NCBI GenBank assembly: GCA_007376295.1
Contig: VMGB01000001.1
Location: 310,001 to 374,000 of the forward strand
Direction: 5' to 3'
DNA length: 64,000 bases
Origin: Parcubacteria group bacterium Gr01-1014_13
Lineage (GTDB): Bacteria; Patescibacteria; ABY1; Magasanikbacterales; GWA2-37-8
The notes beneath the pieces are model-generated. The model was not told where the DNA came from, made no database searches, and was given only the letters and a program-made list of their open reading frames with translations. Each line of letters begins with the position of its first letter. The first letter of the stretch is position 1. This document shows positions 16,583 through 24,314 of the stretch, piece after piece. The position numbers were made by a program, and so were the translations under genes.

Positions 16583-16825
16583 ATGGAAGACCCACCGCGA
16601 CTTGAATCTCACTACGGATCTATGGTTTGGACAAACCCAACCACTGAAACTATACGCAAAAAGGAGTGTTTGTGCCACAACTGCGATAACCTTAAGCCTG
16701 ACCAACCGGATAACTGCTCCAAGGCAGAAGCACTTTTCCAAATTATTAAACGCGAAAATGTGGCACTCATAATTACACGGTGTCCGGCTTGGAAACCGAA
16801 AAAGGAAGCAACATGCGTTGGCTAG
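16583..16825 (+). CDS. Cys-rich microprotein (80 aa)
   Basis: Starts MEDPPRLESH after an AAGGAAA site. The 80 residues hold a C-L-C-H-N-C cluster (30-35), a second Cys near 45 (DNCSKAEALF), and C-P-A-W near the end. The pattern recalls the small 'CHNC...CP.A' Cys clusters found in uncharacterised zinc or Fe-S proteins. First of three overlapping or adjacent microprotein genes under one promoter. Function unknown. Confidence 0.65.
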   Translation: MEDPPRLESHYGSMVWTNPTTETIRKKECLCHNCDNLKPDQPDNCSKAEALFQIIKRENVALIITRCPAWKPKKEATCVG

Positions 16826-16986
16826 TCAATTACATCCGTTCTATTTTTTGTAAGCATGAGTGGGAACGGGAGGATTTTATAGTCAAGATTTTAGATAGTA
16901 TCTATCAGGATGAAAAACGTTTGTTCGTATCAGCTACCTGTAAGAAATGTGGCTGGCACAAATCATACCAGAAGATAAATACATAG
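16813..16986 (+). CDS. Small Zn-knuckle protein
   Basis: 57 residues (start MRWLVNYIRS, after AAGGAAGC; the gene overlaps the previous one by 13 bp). A Cys-Lys-His segment (F-C-K-H-E-W) and a C-x2-C knuckle (CKKCGWHKSY) could coordinate one zinc. An upstream in-frame ATG at 16780 lacks a ribosome site. Function unknown. Confidence 0.6.
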   Translation: MRWLVNYIRSIFCKHEWEREDFIVKILDSIYQDEKRLFVSATCKKCGWHKSYQKINT

Positions 16987-16992
16987 GAAACA

Positions 16993-17220
16993 ATGAGACA
17001 AGCAAAAAAAGTTTTTCATCATGACTATCCGCCTTGCCAGGCTCGCCTGGATACTAATGGCGATTGTCCCGAATGCTCAACCCCAAAACGCAACGTACAC
17101 CCAGATATGCAAAGCTTGGCTATTTGGTTCTACTGCCCTTCATGTAATTGTCCTTTAAAAAATTTGAACTGTCCAAAGTGTAGAGAAACCTTCAAACGCC
17201 CCCTAACCAAAACTGGTTAG
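16993..17220 (+). CDS. Double zinc-ribbon microprotein
   Basis: 75 residues after an AGGAAAC site. Cysteine pairs C-x2-C at CPEC, CPSC, and C-P-K-C plus single Cys residues suggest a double zinc ribbon. Last of the three-gene microprotein unit. The terminator stem overlaps its last codons and stop. No family recognised. Confidence 0.65.
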   Translation: MRQAKKVFHHDYPPCQARLDTNGDCPECSTPKRNVHPDMQSLAIWFYCPSCNCPLKNLNCPKCRETFKRPLTKTG

Positions 17221-17232
17221 GGTTTATTTTTT
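17201..17232 (+). terminator. Terminator overlapping the end of the microprotein unit
   Basis: CCCTAACCA / TGGTTAGGG stem with a 4-nt loop, then TTTATTTTTT. The stop codon of the last microprotein is inside the 3' arm, and the tract runs into the end of secA. Confidence 0.85.
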
Positions 17233-19987
17233 ATGCCCCATGACACCTCTTAAACTTTTTGCCACTTCCGCACGGACATGGATCATTACGGCCAATGACT
17301 TTTCCGGATTCATCTGTGAGTTTTTTACTGGAAGAAATTTGCGCGCCATCACTATCGCTGGTTTTAACAGCGCCGCTAAAATTTAAAGCATTTTTGTTCA
17401 TCACCGATGGCGCCAACTGAATACCTAGATTAACTTTGTAAATGAGATAGACAACTTCTTTTTGAATAAAGTTCATCAGTTCATTAAACATGCGGTAGGT
17501 TTCTTTTTTGTATTCCACCAGCGGGTCATGCTGGCCATAACCGCGCAAGCCAATGCCGGTGCGCAAATAATCCACGGCCACTAAATGTTCCACCCACAAA
17601 TTATCTATTGCCCGCAACAACACCTGTTTTTCTATTTCCAATAGCATTTCCTTGTGCGGTACAGTTTTTTCGAGCAATGTTTCATATTTTTCGTTAGCCA
17701 ACTTTACCAGATGTTCAATAATAGCTGTTCGTAAGGTGGCATCCTCCAACTTCTCCCCTCTTTCTCCCGCAAATAACTCAATTTCCTTCTTTTCATAATC
17801 CGACAAGGGGAAAATGGTTGTAACAGTTTGCATTATCTCTTTCATGTCCCATTCTTTTCTGTTTTCAGTATTGGTATGAAAAGAAATTATCTGTTCTACT
17901 TCTTGTTCCACCATATCGAGAATCATTTCCCGCATTGTCTTTGCTCCACCGGGCAAAGTCTTGTTTTTTTCGTATTCAAAAGTATCTAAAATTTCACGGC
18001 GTTTGCCGTAAATAACTTCACGATGACGGTTAAGCACGTCATCGTATTCCAACAGGTGTTTACGCGTATCAAAATGAATACCTTCCACTTTTTTCTGGGC
18101 GGATTCAATAATTCGAGTAATCATCCCCTGCTCTATTGGCATATCATCCGGGACTTTTAAAGTTTCCATTACTTTGCGGATACGATCACCGGCAAAAATA
18201 CGCATCAGGTCGTCTTCGGTAGAAAGATAAAATTGTGATTCACCGGGATCTCCCTGGCGACCACTGCGGCCGCGCAACTGATTGTCTATACGGCGGCTTT
18301 CGTGGCGTTCGGTACCGATAACATGCAAACCTCCAGCAGCGCGAACTTTTTCGGCTTCGGCAGGATCTGGCGGATTGCCGCCTAAAATAATATCCACACC
18401 GCGGCCAGCCATATTAGTAGCCAAAGTAACCGCTCCGGCGCGGCCAGCTTGGGCGATAATCTCACCCTCACGTTCGTGGTTTTTAGCATTTAAAATTTCG
18501 TGTTTTATCCCCTCTCGTTCCAGATACAAACTTAACTGTTCATTTTTATCAACCGCCACAGTACCGATAAGTACCGGCTGGCCTTTTTCTTGCAACTCTT
18601 TGACTTTCAAAGCAATGGCTTTGTATTTAGCAGTTTCAGTTTTGTAAATTCTGTCGGGATAATTATGTCTCTGATTTTTTCTGTTTGGCGGGATTACTAC
18701 TACTTCCAATTTGTAAATTTTACCAAACTCTTCGGCTTCGGTAACGGCTGTTCCGGTCATGCCAGATAGTTTAGTGTAGAGACGGAAATAGTTCTGGAAA
18801 GTAATCGTGGCCATGGTGCGGCTCTCGGCTTGAATTTTTACACCTTCTTGCGCCTCTATCGCCTGATGTAAACCTTCGCTATAGCGGCGGCCAGGCATTT
18901 TGCGGCCGGTGAATTCATCGACGATTATAACTTCGCCGTTTTCTACGATATAATCACGGTCTTTTTTGAAAAGCGCGTAAGCGCGCAGAGCCATCTCTAC
19001 ATGATGAACTGTTGTTATCCCGCCTTCAGCATAGATATTATCTATGCCTAACCACTTTTCCATTTTATTTAAACCGGCATCGGTAAGAGTGGAAGAACGC
19101 ATTTTTTCGTCAACATTATAATCTTCGTTTTCTTTTAATCTTTTTACCAAATCAGCAAACTTGTAATATATATCAGCCGCTTCTTCAGCTGGCGCGGAAA
19201 TAATCAGCGGAGTACGCGCTTCATCGATTAAAATTGAATCGACTTCGTCGACAATGGCAAAGAAAAATGGACGTTGCGACATCTCACCTTTACTCTGCAC
19301 CATGTTGTCACGCAAATAATCAAAGCCGAATTCGTTATTGGTGCCATAAGTAATATCACAACGATAGGCCTCCGGACGGGCACAAGTTTCTAAAAATTCT
19401 GTTTCTACTTTGAACATGCCTTTGACATCGCGTTCTTTGTCAATTTCACTTCCTTCGGATACATCTTCCTCTGGTTTGATTCTTTTTTCCGCGTTGTATT
19501 TAAACGAAACCAATTGCTGCTGGATAATACCGACACTTAATCCCAGAGCATCATAAATTTGACCCATCCAAACGGCGTCGCGTTTGGCCAAGTAATCGTT
19601 GACAGTTACGACATGCACCCCGCGTCCGGCCAAAGCGTTTAGATATATAGGAAGCGTGCCTACTAGTGTTTTGCCTTCACCAGTACCCATTTCGGCAATA
19701 CTGCCGCGATGTAATACTACGCCACCAATAAGCTGGGAATCGAAATGACGCATGCCGGTGAGGCGCTTAGATACTTCCCGCACCACAGCGAATGCTTCTG
19801 GTAAGATACTATCTAATGTTTCACCTTTGGCTAAACGAGCTTTAAATTCGTCTGTTTTAGCGCGCAAATCCCCCAGACTTAACTTAATCATGTCTGGTTC
19901 TAAAGAATTTATTTTTTCAATTACTGGCTGGATGCTCTGAAGTACTTTGGCGTTGGGATCGCCAAAAATTTTGGTTAAAAACGACAT
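17231..19987 (-). CDS. secA: Preprotein translocase ATPase SecA
   Basis: 918 residues from ATG 19987 (MSFLTKIFGDPN); a start seven codons earlier adds an atypical hydrophobic leader. Walker A GTGEGKT, DEVDSILIDEARTPLIIS, MTGTA, MAGRGVDIILGG and the helicase arginine motif QLRGRSGRQGDPG are all present. The C-terminus ends in the zinc-binding SEC-C motif NDPCPCGSGKKFKRCHG. It drives post-translational export through SecYEG in concert with SecDF nearby. A small insertion of about 30 charged residues sits in the first ATPase half near residue 165. Confidence 0.98.
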   Translation of the reverse strand: MSFLTKIFGDPNAKVLQSIQPVIEKINSLEPDMIKLSLGDLRAKTDEFKARLAKGETLDSILPEAFAVVREVSKRLTGMRHFDSQLIGGVVLHRGSIAEMGTGEGKTLVGTLPIYLNALAGRGVHVVTVNDYLAKRDAVWMGQIYDALGLSVGIIQQQLVSFKYNAEKRIKPEEDVSEGSEIDKERDVKGMFKVETEFLETCARPEAYRCDITYGTNNEFGFDYLRDNMVQSKGEMSQRPFFFAIVDEVDSILIDEARTPLIISAPAEEAADIYYKFADLVKRLKENEDYNVDEKMRSSTLTDAGLNKMEKWLGIDNIYAEGGITTVHHVEMALRAYALFKKDRDYIVENGEVIIVDEFTGRKMPGRRYSEGLHQAIEAQEGVKIQAESRTMATITFQNYFRLYTKLSGMTGTAVTEAEEFGKIYKLEVVVIPPNRKNQRHNYPDRIYKTETAKYKAIALKVKELQEKGQPVLIGTVAVDKNEQLSLYLEREGIKHEILNAKNHEREGEIIAQAGRAGAVTLATNMAGRGVDIILGGNPPDPAEAEKVRAAGGLHVIGTERHESRRIDNQLRGRSGRQGDPGESQFYLSTEDDLMRIFAGDRIRKVMETLKVPDDMPIEQGMITRIIESAQKKVEGIHFDTRKHLLEYDDVLNRHREVIYGKRREILDTFEYEKNKTLPGGAKTMREMILDMVEQEVEQIISFHTNTENRKEWDMKEIMQTVTTIFPLSDYEKKEIELFAGERGEKLEDATLRTAIIEHLVKLANEKYETLLEKTVPHKEMLLEIEKQVLLRAIDNLWVEHLVAVDYLRTGIGLRGYGQHDPLVEYKKETYRMFNELMNFIQKEVVYLIYKVNLGIQLAPSVMNKNALNFSGAVKTSDSDGAQISSSKKLTDESGKVIGRNDPCPCGSGKKFKRCHGA

Positions 19988-20002
19988 AAGTATTAAGAAT
20001 TT

Positions 20003-20030
20003 AAACAAAAATTAGCCTTTTTTAGGCTAA
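20003..20030 (-). terminator. Terminator between the 20059 gene and secA
   Basis: TTAGCCT / AGGCTAA stem with a 5-nt loop followed on the minus strand by TTTTTG. It ends the upstream transcript, so secA must have its own promoter. Confidence 0.75.
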
Positions 20031-20058
20031 CTTAGTTTAGCATGTTCAAAGCAAATAA

Positions 20059-20361
20059 TCAAGGCTTGGGTATATAGCTTTTTATCCTTTCCCCCTCTCT
20101 TTCTACCACTTCGCCGTCATACTCCCCCGAATGGGCGGTGACACCTTCGTAGATAGGGCGTTTTTGATCTAAATGTAGATTAAAAATTACTGTTTCACTC
20201 TCTGTTTGAATATATACATGAAAACGCGGATAAAAATCACGATGTATGCGTTTGGCATAACTGGTTTTACCCATACGGCGGTCTATGATTTTACCATAGC
20301 CACAGCGGCGGATAAACTTTTCCGGATCGGAAACTTTAATTTTAGAAATTCTTATCAGCAT
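20059..20361 (-). CDS. Conserved-looking unknown protein
   Basis: 100 residues, rich in Arg/Lys and aromatic residues (KIIDRRMGKTSYAKRIHRDFYPRFHVYIQ), predicted mixed alpha/beta. The charge pattern suggests nucleic-acid binding, but no motif is decisive and I do not recognise the family. It has its own terminator and stands between secA and a one-helix membrane protein. Confidence 0.6.
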   Translation of the reverse strand: MLIRISKIKVSDPEKFIRRCGYGKIIDRRMGKTSYAKRIHRDFYPRFHVYIQTESETVIFNLHLDQKRPIYEGVTAHSGEYDGEVVEREGERIKSYIPKP

Positions 20362-20369
20362 AAAAACAT

Positions 20370-20392
20370 TTCCATCATTTTTTAAGATGGAA
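20370..20392 (-). terminator. Weak hairpin between two minus-strand genes
   Basis: TTCCATC / GATGGAA with a 9-nt AT-only loop, followed on the minus strand by AATGTTTTTAT, just before the 20361 start. Confidence 0.45.
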
Positions 20393-20426
20393 GCAATAAT
20401 TATTTTATCACCCTAATCGAAAGCTA

Positions 20427-20810
20427 CTAATTCCCTGCGGTGCTTGGATTTCCGATAACGAGCGGCGCTATCTCAATAATTTTGTTTTCGCTAGGGCGAT
20501 ACATTATGGCTTTACGCGCTCCGGTATATATTAAGACCTTGTCGCCATTGGCTGTTTTGGCGAAAAATGCCTGGCCTGATCTTAATTTTTCAGCATCAGT
20601 GACTGTAGCTATGGTGGGGTTTTCTCCTTCCGGTAAAAGCACCAATTTTGCAACGGCATCGACTATTTTTTGATTTTCTTCTTGAGTTACTTTCTGAGGA
20701 TCAACTTTGAGTGTTTTTACTTGCCTATAAAATATAAGACTAGTACCAGCTAAACCAATCACCAAAAGACTTAAAAAAATTAAAACCGTTTTTAGGGTAT
20801 TTGTTGTCAT
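20427..20810 (-). CDS. Single-pass membrane protein, unknown
   Basis: 127 residues. One membrane helix at about 8-28, then an extracytoplasmic domain: a short coiled stretch (DPQKVTQEENQKIVDAVAKLVLLPEGENPTIATV... is the start of it) and a compact beta-rich part with KVLIYTGARKAIMYRPSENKIIEI. The family recurs in Patescibacteria as far as I recall, without a known role. Monocistronic. Confidence 0.65.
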   Translation of the reverse strand: MTTNTLKTVLIFLSLLVIGLAGTSLIFYRQVKTLKVDPQKVTQEENQKIVDAVAKLVLLPEGENPTIATVTDAEKLRSGQAFFAKTANGDKVLIYTGARKAIMYRPSENKIIEIAPLVIGNPSTAGN

Positions 20811-20962
20811 TTTATTAATGATTATTAGAATTTATAATCACCCCGCGCCTGCGGAGCATGATTCTGTTGAATCAAATTATTTTAACGACCTTTGATAATA
20901 AGTATACCATATTTTTGTTTTACCACAAAACGGACTGTGGATATTATTTTTGAAGACCATCA

Positions 20963-21520
20963 CTAAACGGGAAGAGCAGAATGAACAAAACAACTACGGC
21001 AAACAGGCTGATACGTAAAGGTGCCGTCATCAGGAATTACCGGCGGCATACCTTCGGTTAGTGGCACGCCTTTGCTAAATACTTGCGAATAAACTGCGGT
21101 TGGTTGACGACAAAGTTCGCAAACTGCTCGTTTGTGTTTAACTTCTCGTGGACCAAGCTCCAAAAAACCTTTTACTACATCAAACATTTTCCCTCTATAA
21201 TCAGTATCCAGACCGGCAGCGATAACTTTTACCCCTTTGTTTAGTAACCTGCCTACTATTGCCACATCCGCCGGATCAAACATGTGCAATTCATCTATAC
21301 CGACAACGGAAAAATTTTTTTCTAGAGCTTCGTTTAAGGAGCTAACCTTTTTTGCTTCTATTATCACGCCGTTTCTGGAAGAAATATGTTCATCTCGGAC
21401 ATTGCGCGCGGACTGATAAAGCACATGAGGAATATCGGTATATTTTAATGGCGCAAAGTAACTTATTAAATCAAATGATTTTCCACTTTTCATCGGCCCG
21501 AGAATTAAAGTTAAATCCAT
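20963..21520 (-). CDS. tdk: Thymidine kinase
   Basis: 185 residues. Type II thymidine kinase: Walker A GPMKSGKS (8-15), Walker B-like VGIDELHMF, AGLDTDYRGKMF, and the C-terminal zinc site with Cys pairs CELC and CRSC. It phosphorylates thymidine to dTMP for salvage, which fits an organism with reduced nucleotide synthesis. The usual D-E-A-Q-F box is D-E-L-H-M-F here. Monocistronic with no Shine-Dalgarno. Confidence 0.95.
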   Translation of the reverse strand: MDLTLILGPMKSGKSFDLISYFAPLKYTDIPHVLYQSARNVRDEHISSRNGVIIEAKKVSSLNEALEKNFSVVGIDELHMFDPADVAIVGRLLNKGVKVIAAGLDTDYRGKMFDVVKGFLELGPREVKHKRAVCELCRQPTAVYSQVFSKGVPLTEGMPPVIPDDGTFTYQPVCRSCFVHSALPV

Positions 21521-21577
21521 AACGATATAATTTTTATAAATTCAAATAAAATCAAAAATATTATAACACACTTGAAC

Positions 21578-21613
21578 AAAAAAAGAACCGTCGTGTCAAG
21601 ACACAGACGGCTC
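21578..21613 (-). terminator. Terminator after the beta-barrel-like gene
   Basis: GAGCCGTC / GACGGTTC stem followed on the minus strand by TTTTTTTG, 18 bp after the stop at 21631. Confidence 0.85.
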
Positions 21614-21630
21614 AAACCATATTGTATAAA

Positions 21631-22530
21631 TTAGAACTGATACTCCGTACCCAGCACGGCTCCCCATAACCACTTGTCTGCCGTAAATATCCCCCAAGGA
21701 ACAACTAGTGAGGTACACAACTTTTCCCCTCTCGTACACCACTTCAATCCCGGGGTCATGTAAAAAAAGTTTGATGTGCGCCGAAAATCTTTTTCGACTT
21801 TTGTGACATCATACTCGAAAACTTCCAGAACGCGTTTTGCCTCATCATCGAGCTTTGCATGTACGACGACGCTATATCTTTGCCACAACACACCAAATGA
21901 AAAGGAAAAATTTCGGCGAAATGGAAATCTGGCATCTAGCCCGGCTTCCAATGTTCCTAACTCTCCATTACTGGTCAAGTGGTCTTTGGCAAAATTTTTG
22001 AAATCAAGCCAATCGTCGGCAAAGTTCACCTGCAAACTACAGATGCTGAACCCGCTACTACTGGTTCTTGTCATCCCAAACAACCCTGTTAGCTTTACGT
22101 CATGGAAATTAAGAGTGGCGCTTACCCACTCCCTAAAACCCATTTCGACATAGCTCACCGAAGCTTTAAGATTACTGTCTTCATGGTCGAGCAGAAATTT
22201 TCCCAGGTAGAATTGGGCGCCGAGTCCGATGCTAAGTCGGCTGCGATTATTGTAGACACAACTTGCGCCTAAATTCCAACCCTGCCGCACAAAATGATCG
22301 CCCCTATCTGAGCCATTTAACTCGCCGCTTAAATACATTAAATTTGTGTACAAACCGCACGAAGAGACTGGTGATTTGTACGGTTTTTGTACCGGCTCTG
22401 CCTTTACCGGCGGCGGGGCCTCTTTCGGGCTGGCCACCTCCGGTTCTTTCACGTCTTCGGCGAAAGCAGGAGCAGTAAATAATGTAACAACTAAAGCAAT
22501 ACCCCACCTCAACAAATAGCTGCTTCTCAT
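21631..22530 (-). CDS. Secreted protein resembling an outer-membrane beta-barrel
   Basis: 299 residues. A clear Sec signal peptide ending AFA|EDV is followed by a Pro/Lys-rich linker and then a long series of alternating amphipathic strands (for example SIGLGAQFYLGKF, FSFSFGVLWQRYSVVVHAKL) ending in Y-Q-F. A C-terminal aromatic residue is the classic outer-membrane protein signature. That is surprising for a presumed monoderm patescibacterium. It has its own TTGACA promoter, a GGGGGA ribosome site and a strong terminator, so it is a stand-alone unit. It may be laterally acquired. Function unknown. Confidence 0.65.
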   Translation of the reverse strand: MRSSYLLRWGIALVVTLFTAPAFAEDVKEPEVASPKEAPPPVKAEPVQKPYKSPVSSCGLYTNLMYLSGELNGSDRGDHFVRQGWNLGASCVYNNRSRLSIGLGAQFYLGKFLLDHEDSNLKASVSYVEMGFREWVSATLNFHDVKLTGLFGMTRTSSSGFSICSLQVNFADDWLDFKNFAKDHLTSNGELGTLEAGLDARFPFRRNFSFSFGVLWQRYSVVVHAKLDDEAKRVLEVFEYDVTKVEKDFRRTSNFFYMTPGLKWCTRGEKLCTSLVVPWGIFTADKWLWGAVLGTEYQF

Positions 22531-22552
22531 TGATTTTATCCCCCTACCATTC

Positions 22553-22581
22553 AGTTTAGGTGGGTATTTGATTTATGTCAA
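22553..22581 (-). promoter_or_regulatory. Promoter of the beta-barrel-like gene
   Basis: TTGACA, a 17-bp spacer and TAAACT, followed by a TAGGGGGATAAAATCA ribosome region before ATG 22530. Confidence 0.7.
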
Positions 22582-22598
22582 CAAACAAAAAACGACAT

Positions 22599-23324
22599 CT
22601 ACTTTGCTTCGATGCCGCTTTCAAAAAATTTTATAGCTGGGATATTTGAGCTGCCAATATGCTCGGCAACAAACTCTGCAATATTGATCGGCTGGACTGC
22701 TTTAACCCACTCTTCTTCTGAGAAATTTTTAAGTCCTTCTCTGTTTTGAGGCGTATCCACTAGTGCTGGCCGGATATCACAGGTGCTAACCCCAGTTCCT
22801 TTTAATTCTTCTCCGAGGTTAAGAATAAACCGGCTTGTTTTGGCTTTGGCGCCGGCATAGGCCAGATTCCCTTGTAAATAACTGTCGGCCGCGTGAGACG
22901 ACATATTGAATATCACACCCCTGCCTTGCTTGCGCAAGACTTCCTGAGCAACCGATGCCACCACAATTACCGGTTTGGCAATTGACGCTTCTAATTTATC
23001 ATTCATCTCAATAATTTCTTGCGGCGAATTTATCAGAGAAGTTCTGATCCAGGTGCCTACAGAAATTACCACAGCATCAATTTCTCCAAATTTATTATTA
23101 CTTTCTGCAAAAACTTTTTGTACATCTGTGAGGCTAGTTGCGTCTGCAGATATTGCAAAAATGTTTTCTCCACCCAACTCTTCTTTGAGTTTGGCAAGTT
23201 TATCTTGACTTCTGGCTACCAAAACAAGATTCGCTCCGGCTTTTTGAAATTCCCGGCAAACAGATTCGCCTATTCCACCGGTTGCTCCAAAAAACACTAC
23301 CGTTTTCCCTTCAAGATTTTGCAT
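22599..23324 (-). CDS. Short-chain dehydrogenase/reductase
   Basis: 241 residues. Classical SDR: G-A-T-G-G-I-G (14-20, cofactor loop), D/A-T near 65, N-M-S-S-H in place of the usual N-x-S-S, and Y-A-G-A-K (Y-x-x-x-K catalytic pair). It should oxidise or reduce an alcohol or carbonyl with NAD(P)H; the substrate is unknown. An AAGGAG site precedes the ATG. It is the second gene of a two-gene unit behind a perfect consensus promoter. Confidence 0.9.
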   Translation of the reverse strand: MQNLEGKTVVFFGATGGIGESVCREFQKAGANLVLVARSQDKLAKLKEELGGENIFAISADATSLTDVQKVFAESNNKFGEIDAVVISVGTWIRTSLINSPQEIIEMNDKLEASIAKPVIVVASVAQEVLRKQGRGVIFNMSSHAADSYLQGNLAYAGAKAKTSRFILNLGEELKGTGVSTCDIRPALVDTPQNREGLKNFSEEEWVKAVQPINIAEFVAEHIGSSNIPAIKFFESGIEAK

Positions 23325-23344
23325 ACTTCTCCTTTTACTTGCTG

Positions 23345-23539
23345 TTAAGCTACGGCTTCTTCGTGGTCATCATCAAAAGATTTTTTAGGCTCAAAAGAAT
23401 CTAAACCACTATTTTCTTCTTCCAAAGTCTCATCCGTTGCCACACTTAATTTACCCTCTCTTTGCGCGGTCTTTTTATTTTTTTCTTGCTTCTTTAAACT
23501 TTCTAGATACGCTTCAAATACAGGGCTTCTTTCTGGCAT
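23345..23539 (-). CDS. Small charged unknown protein
   Basis: 64 residues, strongly charged and without predicted folding cores (basic first half, acidic Ser/Glu/Asp-rich second half). Probably disordered. It lies directly behind a perfect sigma70 promoter and 20 bp before the SDR gene. Real expression is plausible because of the promoter; function unknown. Confidence 0.5.
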   Translation of the reverse strand: MPERSPVFEAYLESLKKQEKNKKTAQREGKLSVATDETLEEENSGLDSFEPKKSFDDDHEEAVA

Positions 23540-23577
23540 ATTGTTAAGTAAAAGTTAATTTTTAAATTAATACCCCC

Positions 23578-23606
23578 ATTATACCCTTAGCTAACGCCTA
23601 TGTCAA
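23578..23606 (-). promoter_or_regulatory. Perfect consensus sigma70 promoter
   Basis: TTGACA, 17-bp spacer and TATAAT on the minus strand, 38 bp before the 23539 start. It should drive the 64-residue protein and the SDR gene strongly. Confidence 0.8.
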
Positions 23607-23616
23607 CTCTCTCGTT

Positions 23617-24153
23617 TTACTGGTAAAACTGAGCATATTTTTGCCTAAACTTTGCCAATTTAGGAGCAATTACGGCTTGGCAATAACCCTGTTCTGGATT
23701 CTTGGCAAAATATTGCTGATGATATTCTTCGGCTGGAAAAAATTCTTTCAGTGGATAAAGTTCGGTAACAATTGGCTGGTCATACAATCTTTCTTCAGCC
23801 AATTCTTTCATAATTTTTTCCGCTATATCATACTGTTCTTTGGTGTTATAGAAAATAACTGAACGGTACTGCGTACCTACATCATTGCCTTGGCGATCTG
23901 GAGTGGTAGGATTGTGAATCAAAAAGAAAATATGCAAAATGTCATCTAAAGCGATAATAGATGGATCATAAGAAATTTGTACTACTTCGGCATGGCCAGT
24001 AGCTCCGCTGGTTACTTGTTCATAGGATGGGTTTTTTGTCTTGCCACCGGCATAGCCAGAAACTACGGACTGAACTCCTTTGGTATGCGAATAAGTGGCT
24101 TCCAAGCACCAGAAGCATCCCCCGCCCAAAACTATGGTTTCCAAATTTTGCAT
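23617..24153 (-). CDS. msrA: Peptide methionine sulfoxide reductase A
   Basis: 178 residues. The motif GGGCFWCLEA (10-19) holds the catalytic Cys, followed by V-V-S-G-Y-A-G-G and the G-H-A-E-V motif. A C-terminal Cys (GYCQAVI) could be a resolving cysteine. Reduces methionine-S-sulfoxide in proteins, with thioredoxin as electron donor. TATAAT lies 10 nt before the ATG with no Shine-Dalgarno, so the mRNA may be leaderless. Confidence 0.95.
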   Translation of the reverse strand: MQNLETIVLGGGCFWCLEATYSHTKGVQSVVSGYAGGKTKNPSYEQVTSGATGHAEVVQISYDPSIIALDDILHIFFLIHNPTTPDRQGNDVGTQYRSVIFYNTKEQYDIAEKIMKELAEERLYDQPIVTELYPLKEFFPAEEYHQQYFAKNPEQGYCQAVIAPKLAKFRQKYAQFYQ

Positions 24154-24186
24154 ACAAAATATAATTATAATCGAAATGAGTGAGTG

Positions 24187-24211
24187 AAATATTTTAGCAA
24201 GCTAAATATTT
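24187..24211. repeat. Inverted repeat upstream of msrA
   Basis: AAATATTTTAGC-AA-GCTAAATATTT, a near-perfect 11-bp palindrome set between GAAATGAG- and CGAAC-type flanks. The msrA -10 (24164-24169) lies just beside it. It could be an operator or a REP-like element. The rest of 24154-24280 holds no gene that I can see. Confidence 0.5.
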
Positions 24212-24280
24212 TCGAACGAATGAGTTTATATCCGTAGATATTAATTGATAGTACTATACTTGCAAGGATTTTACAATTAA

Positions 24281-24311
24281 AAAGACTGCCTTGTGAGCAG
24301 TCTTTTTTATA
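24281..24311 (-). terminator. Terminator of the DEAD-box helicase gene
   Basis: AAAGACTGC / GCAGTCTTT stem with a 7-nt loop, T-tracts on both sides, directly after the stop at 24315. Confidence 0.85.
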
Positions 24312-24314
24312 TAT

